A DNA stretch of 33,070 nt from Peterkaempfera griseoplana (GTDB taxonomy: Bacteria; Actinomycetota; Actinomycetes; Streptomycetales; Streptomycetaceae). Shown here in pieces: positions 24,226 to 32,906 of this stretch (positions within the stretch are counted from its first letter, which is position 1; every line of letters begins with the position of its first letter). The stretch is from assembly GCF_001418575.1 (NCBI RefSeq), contig NZ_LIQR01000183.1:1-33070 (forward strand). The letters are read 5' to 3'. Below the pieces are notes generated by a model. It was not told the DNA's origin and made no database searches. It worked only from the letters and a program-made list of their open reading frames with translations. Both the position numbers and the translations under genes were made by a program.

Positions 24226-25440
24226 TCAGCCCGCGCGCAGCGCCAGCGTCATGGCCTCGACCGCGAGCAGCGGATCCACATTGCGGTCGAGCGCGGTACG
24301 GCAGGCCAGGACGGCCTCGATCCGGCGCAGCGTCGACTCCGCAGGGCCGGCGGAGGCCACCCGCTGGAGGGCGGCACGCTGGTCCTCGTTGGCCAGTTCA
24401 CCGGTGCTGCCGAGCTGCAGCGCCAGCACGTCGCGGTAGAAACCCAGCAGTTCGAGCAGTGCCACACCCAGGGTCTCCCGGCGGGTCCGGGTGGCGCGGC
24501 TCTTCTGGCGCTTCTCCAGCTCCTTGATCGCCCCCGCCATGCCCCGGGGGGCCCGGCCGCCCAGCCCCTCGGCGGCGCCGTAGACCGCCTTGAGGTCGTC
24601 GGTCTCCTTGACGTCCCGGGTCTCGGCGAGTTGCTCGGCGTCCTGCTTGGCGGTGTCGACGAGCCGCTGCGCCGCGGCCAGGCACGCCCCGACGTCGGAG
24701 ACCTCCAGGGGGATCCGCAGCACCTCGGCGCGCCGGGCGCGGACCTTCTCGTCCAGCGCCAGCCGGCGGGCCCGCTCCAGGTCGCCCTGGGACGCCCGGG
24801 CGGCGGTCTCGGCGAGCGCCGGATCCACTCCGTCGCGCCGCACCAGCATGTCGGCGACGGCCGGGGCGGGCGGGGTGCGCAGCACCAGCAGACGGCACCG
24901 GGAGCGGATGGTGGGCAGCACATCCTGCACCGACGGCGCACACAGCAGCCAGACGGTGCGCGGGGAGGGCTCCTCCACCCCCTTGAGCAGGGCGTTGGCG
25001 GCCTGCTCGGTGAGGCGGTGGGCGTCGTCCAGCAGGATCACCGACCAGCGGCCGCCGGTGGGGTAGCTGGAGGCGCGCAGGACCAGCTCCCGCATGTCGC
25101 GGACCGGGATGGAGAGACCGTCGTTGCGGACCGTCTTCACATCGGCGTGGCTGCCCGCGAGGACGGTGTGGCAGCCGTCGCAGAAGCCGCAGCCGGGGGT
25201 GCCGCCGAGTTCGAGGTCGGGGCTGGTGCACTGGAGGGCGGCGGCGAAGGCGCGGGCGGCGGTCGCCTGACCGGACCCGGGCGGGCCGGTGAACAGCCAG
25301 GCATGGGTCATCGCCGAGCCCGCCCCCGGCCCGGCGGCGTCCTGCCGCCCGGCGGCCACCACGCCCCGCGCAGCCAGGGCCGCGGCGGTCAGCTGCTCGA
25401 CCACCCGCTCCTGGCCGACCAGGTCGTCCCACACACTCAC
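24226..25440 (-). CDS. holB: DNA polymerase III delta' subunit
   Basis: 404 residues, the usual actinobacterial length. The clamp-loader AAA+ fold starts at VWDDLVGQERVVEQL. The P-loop position reads GPPGSGQAT, with Gln in place of the catalytic Lys, as expected for the non-hydrolysing delta' subunit. A zinc cluster follows (CGFCDGC), then the Walker B-like strand WSVILLDDAHRLTEQAANAL and VEEPSPRTVWLL, with SRC in the sensor-1 region (TIRSRCRLLVL). The C-terminal helical collar completes it. It loads the sliding clamp in the cytoplasm with DnaX and delta. The GTG at 25438-25440 follows GGAG at 8 nt. Its position after tmk is a conserved actinobacterial order. Confidence 0.95.
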   Translation of the reverse strand: MSVWDDLVGQERVVEQLTAAALAARGVVAAGRQDAAGPGAGSAMTHAWLFTGPPGSGQATAARAFAAALQCTSPDLELGGTPGCGFCDGCHTVLAGSHADVKTVRNDGLSIPVRDMRELVLRASSYPTGGRWSVILLDDAHRLTEQAANALLKGVEEPSPRTVWLLCAPSVQDVLPTIRSRCRLLVLRTPPAPAVADMLVRRDGVDPALAETAARASQGDLERARRLALDEKVRARRAEVLRIPLEVSDVGACLAAAQRLVDTAKQDAEQLAETRDVKETDDLKAVYGAAEGLGGRAPRGMAGAIKELEKRQKSRATRTRRETLGVALLELLGFYRDVLALQLGSTGELANEDQRAALQRVASAGPAESTLRRIEAVLACRTALDRNVDPLLAVEAMTLALRAG

Positions 25441-25555
25441 GGGGCCATCTCCACGCCTCTGCTGTCCGTCCCTCCGACCCGGTCGAGCTTAGTCGGCGGG
25501 TCGGACACCCGGGTGCGCGTCCACGGTGGACGGACCGCGCCCCGGCCGGCCCAGG

Positions 25556-25584
25556 GGCGGGGCCGGGGATCCCCGGGCCCCGCC
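25556..25584 (-). terminator. Hairpin between tmk and holB
   Basis: GGCGGGGCCGGGGA (25556-25569) pairs with 25570-25584 except for one bulged G, starting 8 bp after the tmk stop on the minus strand. It may terminate or attenuate transcription before holB, which begins 115 bp further on. Confidence 0.6.
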
Positions 25585-25592
25585 GTGGCCGG

Positions 25593-28500
25593 TCAGTCGC
25601 GGCGGCGCCGGCGGCCGCCGTCGTGCCCGGAGCCGGCCTCGCCCTCGTGCTGCTCCCACTCCTCCCACTCCTCGCGGGAGCCCAGCAGCCGGTCGGTGAG
25701 GCTGGGGAGGTCGTCCATCGGGGTCTCCTCGGCCCAGTCCGGGCGGGGACGGGACGGCTGCGCCGGCGCGCCGGGGGCGTCCGGCGCCCCCGGGTCCACG
25801 GCGGGCATCTCACGGGTGCGCTCGGCCGGGGACTGCTCCGCAGCCGGCTCCGCTCCGGTCCGCTGGGTACGGCCAGGCGCCCGCCCGGCAGGGGCGGCGC
25901 CCTTCCCGTCCTGCACCCGCGGCAGCACCGCCGTCTCGTCCGACACCCTGGGCAGCACCGCGGTCTCGTCGCCGGGCGCCACCCTGGGCAGTACGGCCGT
26001 CTCGTCGGACACCCGCGGCAGTACCGCGGTCTCGTCGGCGGGGGTCGCCCCGGGCCGCCGGGCGGAGGAGCCCTCGGCGGCTGCGACGGCGGCGCGGCGG
26101 TCCTCCTCGGAGATCTCCGTGGTGGCGCCGTCCGGGTCGTGGCCGCCGGCCGTCTCTCCGGGCGCCACCTGCGGGAGTTCCGCGGTCACCTCGGCCTCGG
26201 CGGCAGCAGCGGCCTCGGCCTCGGCGCGCAGCCGGGCCTCCTCCGCACGCTGCAGCGCCTCCTCCGCGCGGCGGCGCTGCTCGGCCCGCTGGGCCTCGCG
26301 CTGCCGCTGGAGCTCCGCCTGACGGGCCGCCTCGGCCTCGATCCGGCGCTGCTCCTCCTCCTCGGCCCTGCGGCGGGCCTCCTCCGCGGCACGGCGGCGC
26401 TCCTCGTCCTCGGCGCGGCGCCTGGCCTCCTCCTCGGCGAGCCGGCGGGCCGCCTCGGCGGCCTGGCGCTCCTCCTCGGCCTTGCGCTGCCGCTCCCGCT
26501 CCTCCTCCTCGGCGCGGAGCCTGGCGAGCATCTCCTGCCGACGCCGTGCGGCCTCCTCCTCCTCGGCCTTGAGGCGGGCCTCCTCCGCGGCCCGGCGCTC
26601 GGCCTCCTCCCTGGCCTTGCGCTCCTGCTCGGCGCGCTGCTGCTTCTCCTGCTCGGAGAGCGGGAGGTCGCGGTCGAGCCGGTGCCGGACGGCCGTGGTG
26701 ACCGCGGTCGCGGGGCGGGAGGCGTCGACGACCAGGTAGCGGGCGGGGTCGGCCGCGGCGAGGGCCAGGAACCCGGCCCGCACCCGCTGGTGGAAGTCCC
26801 CGGGCTCGGACTCCAGCCGGTCCAGCGCCTCGGTGAAGCGCTCCCGGGCAGCCCCGGGGTCGACGTCCAGGACCACGGTGAGGTCGGGGACGAGCCCGCC
26901 GGTGGCCCAGCGGGAGATCCGGGTGACCTCGGTGGCGGACAGGTCGCGGCCGGCGCCCTGGTAGGCGATGGAGGAGTCCATGTAGCGGTCGGTGATCACC
27001 ACGGCGCCGCGCTCCAGGGCGGGCAGGATGATGTTCTCCACGTGCTCGGCGCGGTCGGCCGCGTAGAGCAGCGCCTCGGCGCGGTGCGAGATGCCGGTGT
27101 TGCCGACGTCCAGCAGCATGGCGCGCAGCCGCTGTCCCACCGGGCTGCCGCCGGGCTCGCGGGTGAGCACCACCTCGTGCCCCTTGCTGCGGATCCACTC
27201 CGCCAGTGCCTGGGCCTGGGTGGACTTGCCGGCGCCGTCGCCGCCCTCCAGGGCGATGAAGTAGCCGGTGCCGGCCCGGTGCGGGGGCCTTGCCGGGCCG
27301 CCCTTCAGGGCGTTCCACAGATCGCGGGCGAACGGGGCCGTGGCGCGGCGGTCGTCGGTGCGCAGCAGGACCACGACGGCGAGCACCACGGTCAGCAGGC
27401 CGCACAGTGCCACGGCGAGGCCTGCGCCGCCCTGGTCGAAGGAGAAGGAGCCGGGGGTGCCGTCGCCGAGGTGGCGGGCGTCGATGCCGGCCGCGAGCAG
27501 CGGAACCACCAGCAGGGCGGCGGCGGTGACGGCACGCAGTACCGCGTGCAGGTGCTCCACGACCCGGGGCTGCCTCGTCTCCTCGGTCTCCTGGGCGAGC
27601 AGGTCCCGGCCGGTGGTGACGGCGGTACCGGCGGCGACGCCGGCCAGGGCGGTCAGCACCAGCACCAGGACGTAGTCCGGGACGAGGCCGGCGACCAGCA
27701 GCGCCAGGCCGAGGATCCCGAGCGCGAAGGCCAGCAGCCGGCGACGGGAGAGGCCGGGCAGGGTGGTGCGGGCGGTGCGGATGCCGAGCGCCGGTGCGCC
27801 GGTGACGGCGAGCACCAACAGGCCGTACCCCACCGGCCCGGCGCCGTGGTCAAGGGCGAGCAGCAGGGCGACGGAGGCGACGCCCGCCACTCCCGCGTAG
27901 GCGGCGGCCACGGCGAAGGTGAAGAAGGGGGCGGATCCGGTACGGCCGCGGGAGAGCACGGGACCGGCGGCGTCGGAGGGCGCGCGGAGCCCCTGCAGCG
28001 GAGAGCGCGGGGCCGCGGCGGCGGCGCGTCCGGTGGGGAGTTCCTGGAGGTGGAGCAGGACCGCGGAGGCGGCGAAGAGCAGTGCCGCTCCGACGGCCGG
28101 TGCCGTGCCCTGGTGGATCCGCAGCCAGTCGCTGCCGGTGGCGATCGCCCTGCCGATCAGGGCGAGGACGACGAGGGCGGCGGCGCCCAGCGGAACGGTG
28201 ATCCAGCCGGTGACGAGGTCCAGGGTGCGCACGGTCTCCAGCTGGGAGCCGGAGGGCCTGGCCTCCGCCGAGGGCGCGTAGGGGTCGGCGGGGGGAAGCA
28301 GGGACGGGGCGGTGGCGCCCTTGGCGACGGTCCACACCCGCTCGACGGCGCCGGCAGCGAAGACCGTGGCGAGCAGCCAGATGTAGGCGTCCGCACCGGT
28401 CCAGACGATCCACCAGGGCGCGACACCGATCAGGACGGCCCGCAGTGCATCGCAGCCGAGCAGCGTCCAGCGGCGGTCCGGCCGTCCGGCGAGGAGTGCG

Positions 28501-28931
28501 TGCAGCGGGCCCAGCAGCACCGCGCCGAGCAGCAGGGTGGCGAGCAGGCGCGCGGCGAGCACCACGGCCAGGGTGAACGCGAGCCCCCGGTAGCCGCCGC
28601 CGAGCAGCTGCTGCGCGGCGGAGGCCTGCAGGGTGAGCAGGGTGAGGACCAGCAGGGCGAGCCGGTCCGCCGTGCCGCCGATCAGCTGGGTGGTCCACAG
28701 CCGTCGGTAGGGGCGGATGCGCAGCAGGGCGCGGACCCGCTCACCGGGCGTCCCTGCCGGGCCGACCTCGGGCGCGGAGTTGCCGGGTGCCGCGGGGGTG
28801 CCGTCCGCGCCTGCGGACTCCTGGTCGCCGGCGCCGGCCGGTCCGGGAGGCACCTCTGCTGACGTGGGCGGCGCCTTGGCCACCGCGGCCTCGGCCTCGG
28901 ACTGTGGCTGTGGCTGCTCGTCACGCGTCAT
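25593..28931 (-). CDS. tmk: Thymidylate kinase fused to an N-terminal transporter-like membrane domain and a long C-terminal coiled coil
   Basis: 1112 residues against about 210 for an ordinary enzyme. Residues 1-65 are acidic and disordered; 70-530 hold about a dozen hydrophobic helices resembling an MFS-like transporter. Residues 552-755 are a complete dTMP kinase: P-loop EGGDGAGKST with Lys569, TREPGGSPVGQRLR, DRYMDSSIAYQGAGR and LTVVLDVDP. About 758-925 is an Arg/Glu/Ala-rich charged helix (RAEEEERERQRKAEEE type), predicted coiled coil. The tail contains four DETAVLPRV copies (about 964-1004). The enzyme phosphorylates dTMP to dTDP for DNA synthesis; here it should be held at the membrane. 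A tmk with such an N-terminal membrane domain is known from Streptomyces (the topA neighbour in S. coelicolor). No internal start is needed, as the frame is continuous. Confidence 0.93.
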   Translation of the reverse strand: MTRDEQPQPQSEAEAAVAKAPPTSAEVPPGPAGAGDQESAGADGTPAAPGNSAPEVGPAGTPGERVRALLRIRPYRRLWTTQLIGGTADRLALLVLTLLTLQASAAQQLLGGGYRGLAFTLAVVLAARLLATLLLGAVLLGPLHALLAGRPDRRWTLLGCDALRAVLIGVAPWWIVWTGADAYIWLLATVFAAGAVERVWTVAKGATAPSLLPPADPYAPSAEARPSGSQLETVRTLDLVTGWITVPLGAAALVVLALIGRAIATGSDWLRIHQGTAPAVGAALLFAASAVLLHLQELPTGRAAAAAPRSPLQGLRAPSDAAGPVLSRGRTGSAPFFTFAVAAAYAGVAGVASVALLLALDHGAGPVGYGLLVLAVTGAPALGIRTARTTLPGLSRRRLLAFALGILGLALLVAGLVPDYVLVLVLTALAGVAAGTAVTTGRDLLAQETEETRQPRVVEHLHAVLRAVTAAALLVVPLLAAGIDARHLGDGTPGSFSFDQGGAGLAVALCGLLTVVLAVVVLLRTDDRRATAPFARDLWNALKGGPARPPHRAGTGYFIALEGGDGAGKSTQAQALAEWIRSKGHEVVLTREPGGSPVGQRLRAMLLDVGNTGISHRAEALLYAADRAEHVENIILPALERGAVVITDRYMDSSIAYQGAGRDLSATEVTRISRWATGGLVPDLTVVLDVDPGAARERFTEALDRLESEPGDFHQRVRAGFLALAAADPARYLVVDASRPATAVTTAVRHRLDRDLPLSEQEKQQRAEQERKAREEAERRAAEEARLKAEEEEAARRRQEMLARLRAEEEERERQRKAEEERQAAEAARRLAEEEARRRAEDEERRRAAEEARRRAEEEEQRRIEAEAARQAELQRQREAQRAEQRRRAEEALQRAEEARLRAEAEAAAAAEAEVTAELPQVAPGETAGGHDPDGATTEISEEDRRAAVAAAEGSSARRPGATPADETAVLPRVSDETAVLPRVAPGDETAVLPRVSDETAVLPRVQDGKGAAPAGRAPGRTQRTGAEPAAEQSPAERTREMPAVDPGAPDAPGAPAQPSRPRPDWAEETPMDDLPSLTDRLLGSREEWEEWEQHEGEAGSGHDGGRRRRRD

Positions 28932-29011
28932 GCGGCCAGCCTAGCCGCCGGGCGCGACTTCAAACGGAGGGGTGACCTTCCGCATGCATGTTCATGACGC
29001 GGTTGTGACCC

Positions 29012-29050
29012 GCGGCGGCGGGACCGGCCGAAGCGCGGTCCCGCCGCCGT
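29012..29050 (-). terminator. Terminator of topA
   Basis: A perfect 14-bp G/C stem pairs 29013-29026 with 29036-29049 around a 9-nt loop, 8 bp after the topA stop on the minus strand. It separates topA from tmk. Confidence 0.85.
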
Positions 29051-29057
29051 CGCGGGG

Positions 29058-31979
29058 TCAGACCTGCTCGGAGACCGGAAGTCCGGTCGCGCCGGCGCCG
29101 CTCGGGGCTGCCGGGTCGCCACCCGCCGTCTTCGCCGCGGCCTTCTTGGCGGTGCCGGTCTTCGCCGTGGCCGTCTTCGCGGTCGCGGTCTTCTTGGCCG
29201 CCGTCTTCGCCGTCGCCGTCTTGGCGGTCGCCGTCTTCTTGGCCGCGGTCTTCTTCGCCGCGGTCTTGGTGGCCGTCGCCTTCTTCGCCGGGGCCTTCTT
29301 GGCGGGCGCCTTCTTCGCCGTCTTCTTCACCGGGCCCCGGGCGCGCTTCTCGGCCAGCAGCTCGAAGCCGCGCTCCGGGGTGATGGTCTCGACGTCGTCG
29401 TCCTTGCGCAGCGTGGCGTTGGTCTCGCCGTCGGTGACGTACGGGCCGAAGCGCCCGTCCTTGACCACCACCGGCTGTCCGCTGACCGGGTCGGGGCCCA
29501 GCTCCTTCAGCGGCGGCGCGGCGGCCCGCCGCCCGCGCTGCTTGGGCTGGGCGTAGATGGCCAGCGCCTCCTCCAGGGTCACCGTGAACATCTGCTCCTC
29601 GGTCTCCAGCGACCGGGAGTCGGTGCCCTTCTTGAGGTACGGGCCGAAGCGGCCGTTCTGGGCGGTGATCTCCTGGCCGTCGGCCGGGTCGGTGCCGACC
29701 AGCCGGGGCAGGGTGAGCAGCCGCAGGGCGTCGTCCAGCGTCACGGTGTCCAGCGACATGGACTTCAGCAGCGAGGCGGTGCGCGGCTTGACCGCGTTCT
29801 TGCCCGTCTTCGGGGTGTCCTCGGGGAGGATCTCGGTGACGTACGGGCCGTAGCGGCCGTCCTTGGCCACGATGGGGTGGCCGGTGGCCGGGTCGGTGCC
29901 CAGCTCGTAGTCGCCGCTGGGCTTGGCCAGCAGCTCCTCGGCGAGCTGCACGGTCAGCTCGTCCGGCGGCAGGTCGTCGGGGATGTCCGCGCGCTGCTCA
30001 CCGCGCTCCACGTACGGGCCGTAGCGCCCGACGCGCAGCACGATGTCCTCGCCGACCGGGAAGGAGCTGACCTCGCGGGCGTCGATCGCGCCGAGGTCGG
30101 TGACCAGCTCCTTGAGGCCGCCGAGGTGGTCGCCGTCGCCGTTGCCCGCGTGCGCCGCGGAGGTGTCGTCGACGTCGCCGTCGCCGAAGTAGAAGCGGCG
30201 CAGCCACGGCACCGCCTTGGCCTCGCCGCGGGCGATGCGGTCGAGGTCGTCCTCCATCCGGGCGGTGAAGTCGTAGTCGACCAGGCGGCCGAAGTGCTTC
30301 TCCAGCAGGCCGACGACGGCGAAGGAGAGGAAGGAGGGGACCAGCGCCGTCCCCTTCTTGAAGACGTACCCGCGGTCGAGGATGGTGCCGATGATCGAGG
30401 CGTAGGTGGAGGGACGGCCGATCTCCCGCTCCTCCAGCTCCTTGACCAGCGAGGCCTCGGTGTAGCGGGCCGGGGGCTTGGTGGCGTGGCCCTCGGGGGT
30501 GATCTGCTCGGCGGTGAGCCGGTCCCCCTCGGCGACCTGCGGCAGCCGCCGCTCGCGGTCGTCGAGCTCGGCGTTGGGGTCGTCCGCGCCCTCGACGTAG
30601 GCCTTGAGGAAGCCGTGGAAGGTGATGATCTTGCCGGAGGCGGAGAACTCGACATCCCGGCCGTCGGAGCTGCGGCCGCCGACCCGGACGGTCACCGACT
30701 GGCCGACGGCGTCCTTCATCTGGGAGGCGACGGTACGCATCCAGATCAGCTCGTAGAGCCGGAACTCGTCCGCGCGCAGCCCGGTCTCGGCGGGGGTGCG
30801 GAAGCGGTCGCCCGAGGGGCGAATCGCCTCGTGCGCCTCCTGGGCGTTCTTCACCTTGGAGGCGTACACCCGGGGGGCGTCCGGCAGGTACGACTCGCCG
30901 TAGAGCTGCTTCACCTGCGCGCGGGCCGCCGCGACCGCCGTCTCGGAGAGGGTGGTGGAGTCGGTACGCATGTAGGTGATGAAGCCGTTCTCGTACAGCT
31001 TCTGGGCGACCTGCATGGTGCGCTTGGCGCCGAAGCCCAGCTTGCGGCTGGCCTCCTGCTGCAGCGTGGTGGTGCGGAAGGGGGCGTACGGGGAGCGCCG
31101 GTAGGGCTTGGACTCCACGCTGCGCACCGCGAAGGCGGTGTCGGCGAGCGCCGCGGCCAGGGCACGGGCGGCCTGCTCGTCCAGGTGGAGCACCTGGGCG
31201 GAGGCGGCCTTGAGCCGGCCGTCGGAGCCGAAGTCGCGGCCGGTGGCGACCCGGCGGCCGTCCACGGTGGTGAGCCTGGCGCCGAAGGACTCCGGGTCGC
31301 CGGCGTCGCCGGCCCGGCCGGTGCCGAAGGTGCCCACCAGGTCCCAGTAGGAGGCGGAACGGAAGGCGATCCGCTCCCGCTCGCGCTCGACCACCAGGCG
31401 GGTGGCGACCGACTGCACCCGGCCGGCGGACAGGCCGCGGGCGACCTTCTTCCACAGCACGGGGGAGACCTCGTAGCCGTAGAGGCGGTCCAGGATGCGC
31501 CGGGTCTCCTGGGCGTCGACCAGGCGCTGGTTGAGGTCGCGGGGGTTGCGCACGGCCTCCTGGATGGCGTCCTTGGTGATCTCGTGGAAGACCATCCGGC
31601 GCACCGGCACCTTGGGCTTGAGGACCTCCTGCAGATGCCAGGCGATGGCCTCGCCCTCGCGGTCCTCATCGGTGGCGAGCAGCAGTTCGTCGGCCTCGGC
31701 CAGCAGGGACTTGAGCTTGGCCACCTGGCTCTTCTTGTCGGCGTTGACGACGTAGACCGGCTCGAAGTCGTGGTCGACGTCGACGCCCAGGCGGCGGACC
31801 TCGCCGGTGTACTTGGCCGGCACCTCGGCGGCGCCGCTGGGGAGGTCACGGATGTGCCCGACACTCGCCTCGACGACATATCCGGGGCCCAGGTAGCCCT
31901 TGATCGTCTTCGCCTTGGCCGGCGACTCGACGATGACGAGTCGACGTCCGTCGCGGGCGGTCTCGCTGGTCGGGGACAC
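29058..31979 (-). CDS. topA: DNA topoisomerase I
   Basis: 973 residues. The Toprim domain begins LVIVESPAKAKTIKGYLG and holds the metal-binding TDEDREGEAIAWHL. The strand-passage core includes GYEVSPVLWKKV, LSAGRVQSVATRLVV, the active-site Tyr336 in GFITYMRTDSTTLS and EAHEAIRPS. Four C-terminal repeats with G[RK][YF]GPYV/L (GRYGPYVERG, GRYGPYVTEI, GRFGPYLKKG, GRFGPYVTDG) replace the zinc fingers of enterobacterial TopA. From about residue 880 the tail is Lys/Ala/Thr-rich (KKTAKKAPAKKAPAKKAT...), as in Streptomyces TopA, where lysine repeats support processivity. The enzyme relaxes negative supercoils. The GTG at 31977-31979 gives MSPTSETA, matching the usual start; a purine-rich site lies upstream. 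Confidence 0.97.
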   Translation of the reverse strand: MSPTSETARDGRRLVIVESPAKAKTIKGYLGPGYVVEASVGHIRDLPSGAAEVPAKYTGEVRRLGVDVDHDFEPVYVVNADKKSQVAKLKSLLAEADELLLATDEDREGEAIAWHLQEVLKPKVPVRRMVFHEITKDAIQEAVRNPRDLNQRLVDAQETRRILDRLYGYEVSPVLWKKVARGLSAGRVQSVATRLVVERERERIAFRSASYWDLVGTFGTGRAGDAGDPESFGARLTTVDGRRVATGRDFGSDGRLKAASAQVLHLDEQAARALAAALADTAFAVRSVESKPYRRSPYAPFRTTTLQQEASRKLGFGAKRTMQVAQKLYENGFITYMRTDSTTLSETAVAAARAQVKQLYGESYLPDAPRVYASKVKNAQEAHEAIRPSGDRFRTPAETGLRADEFRLYELIWMRTVASQMKDAVGQSVTVRVGGRSSDGRDVEFSASGKIITFHGFLKAYVEGADDPNAELDDRERRLPQVAEGDRLTAEQITPEGHATKPPARYTEASLVKELEEREIGRPSTYASIIGTILDRGYVFKKGTALVPSFLSFAVVGLLEKHFGRLVDYDFTARMEDDLDRIARGEAKAVPWLRRFYFGDGDVDDTSAAHAGNGDGDHLGGLKELVTDLGAIDAREVSSFPVGEDIVLRVGRYGPYVERGEQRADIPDDLPPDELTVQLAEELLAKPSGDYELGTDPATGHPIVAKDGRYGPYVTEILPEDTPKTGKNAVKPRTASLLKSMSLDTVTLDDALRLLTLPRLVGTDPADGQEITAQNGRFGPYLKKGTDSRSLETEEQMFTVTLEEALAIYAQPKQRGRRAAAPPLKELGPDPVSGQPVVVKDGRFGPYVTDGETNATLRKDDDVETITPERGFELLAEKRARGPVKKTAKKAPAKKAPAKKATATKTAAKKTAAKKTATAKTATAKTAAKKTATAKTATAKTGTAKKAAAKTAGGDPAAPSGAGATGLPVSEQV

Positions 31980-32306
31980 CTTCTGCTCTTCTCTCCCGGT
32001 CGTGGGTGGTGGCCGGCCCGGTGGTGCGCGGCTCCGTTGTCGGCCGCGCCGTTCGACCCGGCCTCCGCCGGGGCCCGCCGCGCTGCACGACGCGCCCCCA
32101 ACTGCGGAGTGTGACCGTACCCCGGCCACCCTTGTCAAACGGACGGATCCCGCTTTTTCACCGGCGGAGCCGACCGACGCCACTCGAACGGTAACCCGAT
32201 GCCGGGTGTTCCCGCCGCGTGGACCGCTCTGCGGGCAGGCCGGGAACTGCTTTCTTGGGCTGTCCTTTACGCAGAAAAGGCGTTTCGCGGGGGGCCGGCG
32301 CGGGAG
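31980..32306. other. topA leader and promoter region
   Basis: 327 bp between topA and the next minus-strand gene. It holds the topA leader and the -35-like element at 32133-32138. An ordinary small stem (CCTTT/AAAGG) lies near 32270 after the DUF3592-like gene. No gene is visible. Confidence 0.5.
32108..32138 (-). promoter_or_regulatory. Candidate topA promoter
   Basis: On the minus strand a consensus -35 TTGACA (32133-32138) is followed after 18-19 bp by TCACACT, a weak -10. Transcription would start about 120 nt before the topA GTG. A long spacer and poor -10 would suit a supercoiling-sensitive promoter, as expected for topA, but this is inference. Confidence 0.4.
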
Positions 32307-32750
32307 TCAGCCGCCGATCGCGGCGGTCAGCACCGCAAGACCGGCGGCAAGGCAGCCGGCGCCGAGAATCATCCAGAAAGCATCGCTCGGCCCGATCCGC
32401 AGCCCGTCGGCGAGCACCAGTCTGGAGGGCTGCCGGGGATCGTAGGAGATCTGCACCAGGGTGCCCGGGGAGAGCCGCGCCGGCCGGCGGAGCCGGGTGC
32501 GGCCCCGCGGGCGGGCGACCAGGGCCTCGGTCCGGTCGGCGAGGGAGTACGCCAGCTCCGGCGCCGGATCGTCCGTCCCGGTGGGGAGCCGGTCCGCGAC
32601 CACCCTGGCCATCGTGTGCACCCCGTGGTGGCGCAGGTAGCGGCGCAGGCGCACCTCCGCGGCGCACCAGTACAGCAGCGCGCCCCCGAAGGCCAGGAGC
32701 ACCGCTCCGGCCGCCACCCCCGTGGGTGCCTCCACGTCCGCCTCCACCAC
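32307..32750 (-). CDS. DUF3592-like membrane protein
   Basis: 147 residues with two membrane helices (about 11-31 GVAAGAVLLAFGGALLYWCA and 122-143 DAFWMILGAGCLAAGLAVLT) flanking a soluble loop of about 85 residues. The loop has TMARVVADRL, a short ELAYSLADRTEAL strand pair and GTLVQISYDPRQPSRLVLAD, the usual DUF3592 pattern (a variable strand set ending V.YDP.NP...). The function of the family is unknown. Two consecutive GTG codons (32745-32750) could both start it. It lies between a permease gene and topA on the same strand. Confidence 0.8.
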   Translation of the reverse strand: MVEADVEAPTGVAAGAVLLAFGGALLYWCAAEVRLRRYLRHHGVHTMARVVADRLPTGTDDPAPELAYSLADRTEALVARPRGRTRLRRPARLSPGTLVQISYDPRQPSRLVLADGLRIGPSDAFWMILGAGCLAAGLAVLTAAIGG

Positions 32751-32857
32751 CGCTGCGGCCGGGGCCGCGCCGTTCGGTCAGACGCCGAGCATCGCGACCG
32801 GCGGCCAACGCCGGACGGCTTCGACGGGTACCCGCGGAGAAGTCCCGGAGGCCAGAA

Positions 32858-32906
32858 GGTGAATCGGCGAGGTGGGTCAGCGAGGTTAATCAGCGAGGTG
32901 AATCAG
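32858..32906. repeat. 13-bp tandem repeat at the permease stop codon
   Basis: Units with consensus GGTGAATCAGCGA: 32858-32870, 32871-32883, 32884-32896 and 10 bases of a fourth (32897-32906), with one to three differences between units. The last partial unit contains the permease stop codon; the array sits in the gap before the DUF3592-like gene. Confidence 0.9.

Noticed and set aside
25623-28862. Long open frame antisense to the thymidylate kinase fusion
   Set aside because: It mirrors a strongly supported gene; its translation is low-complexity Gly/Val/His/Gln sequence and it has no ribosome site. Such open antisense frames are expected at this GC content.
29877-32114. Long open frame antisense to topA
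   Set aside because: Same reason: topA is unambiguous, and the antisense product is repetitive Gly/Val/Leu/Asp without recognisable motifs.
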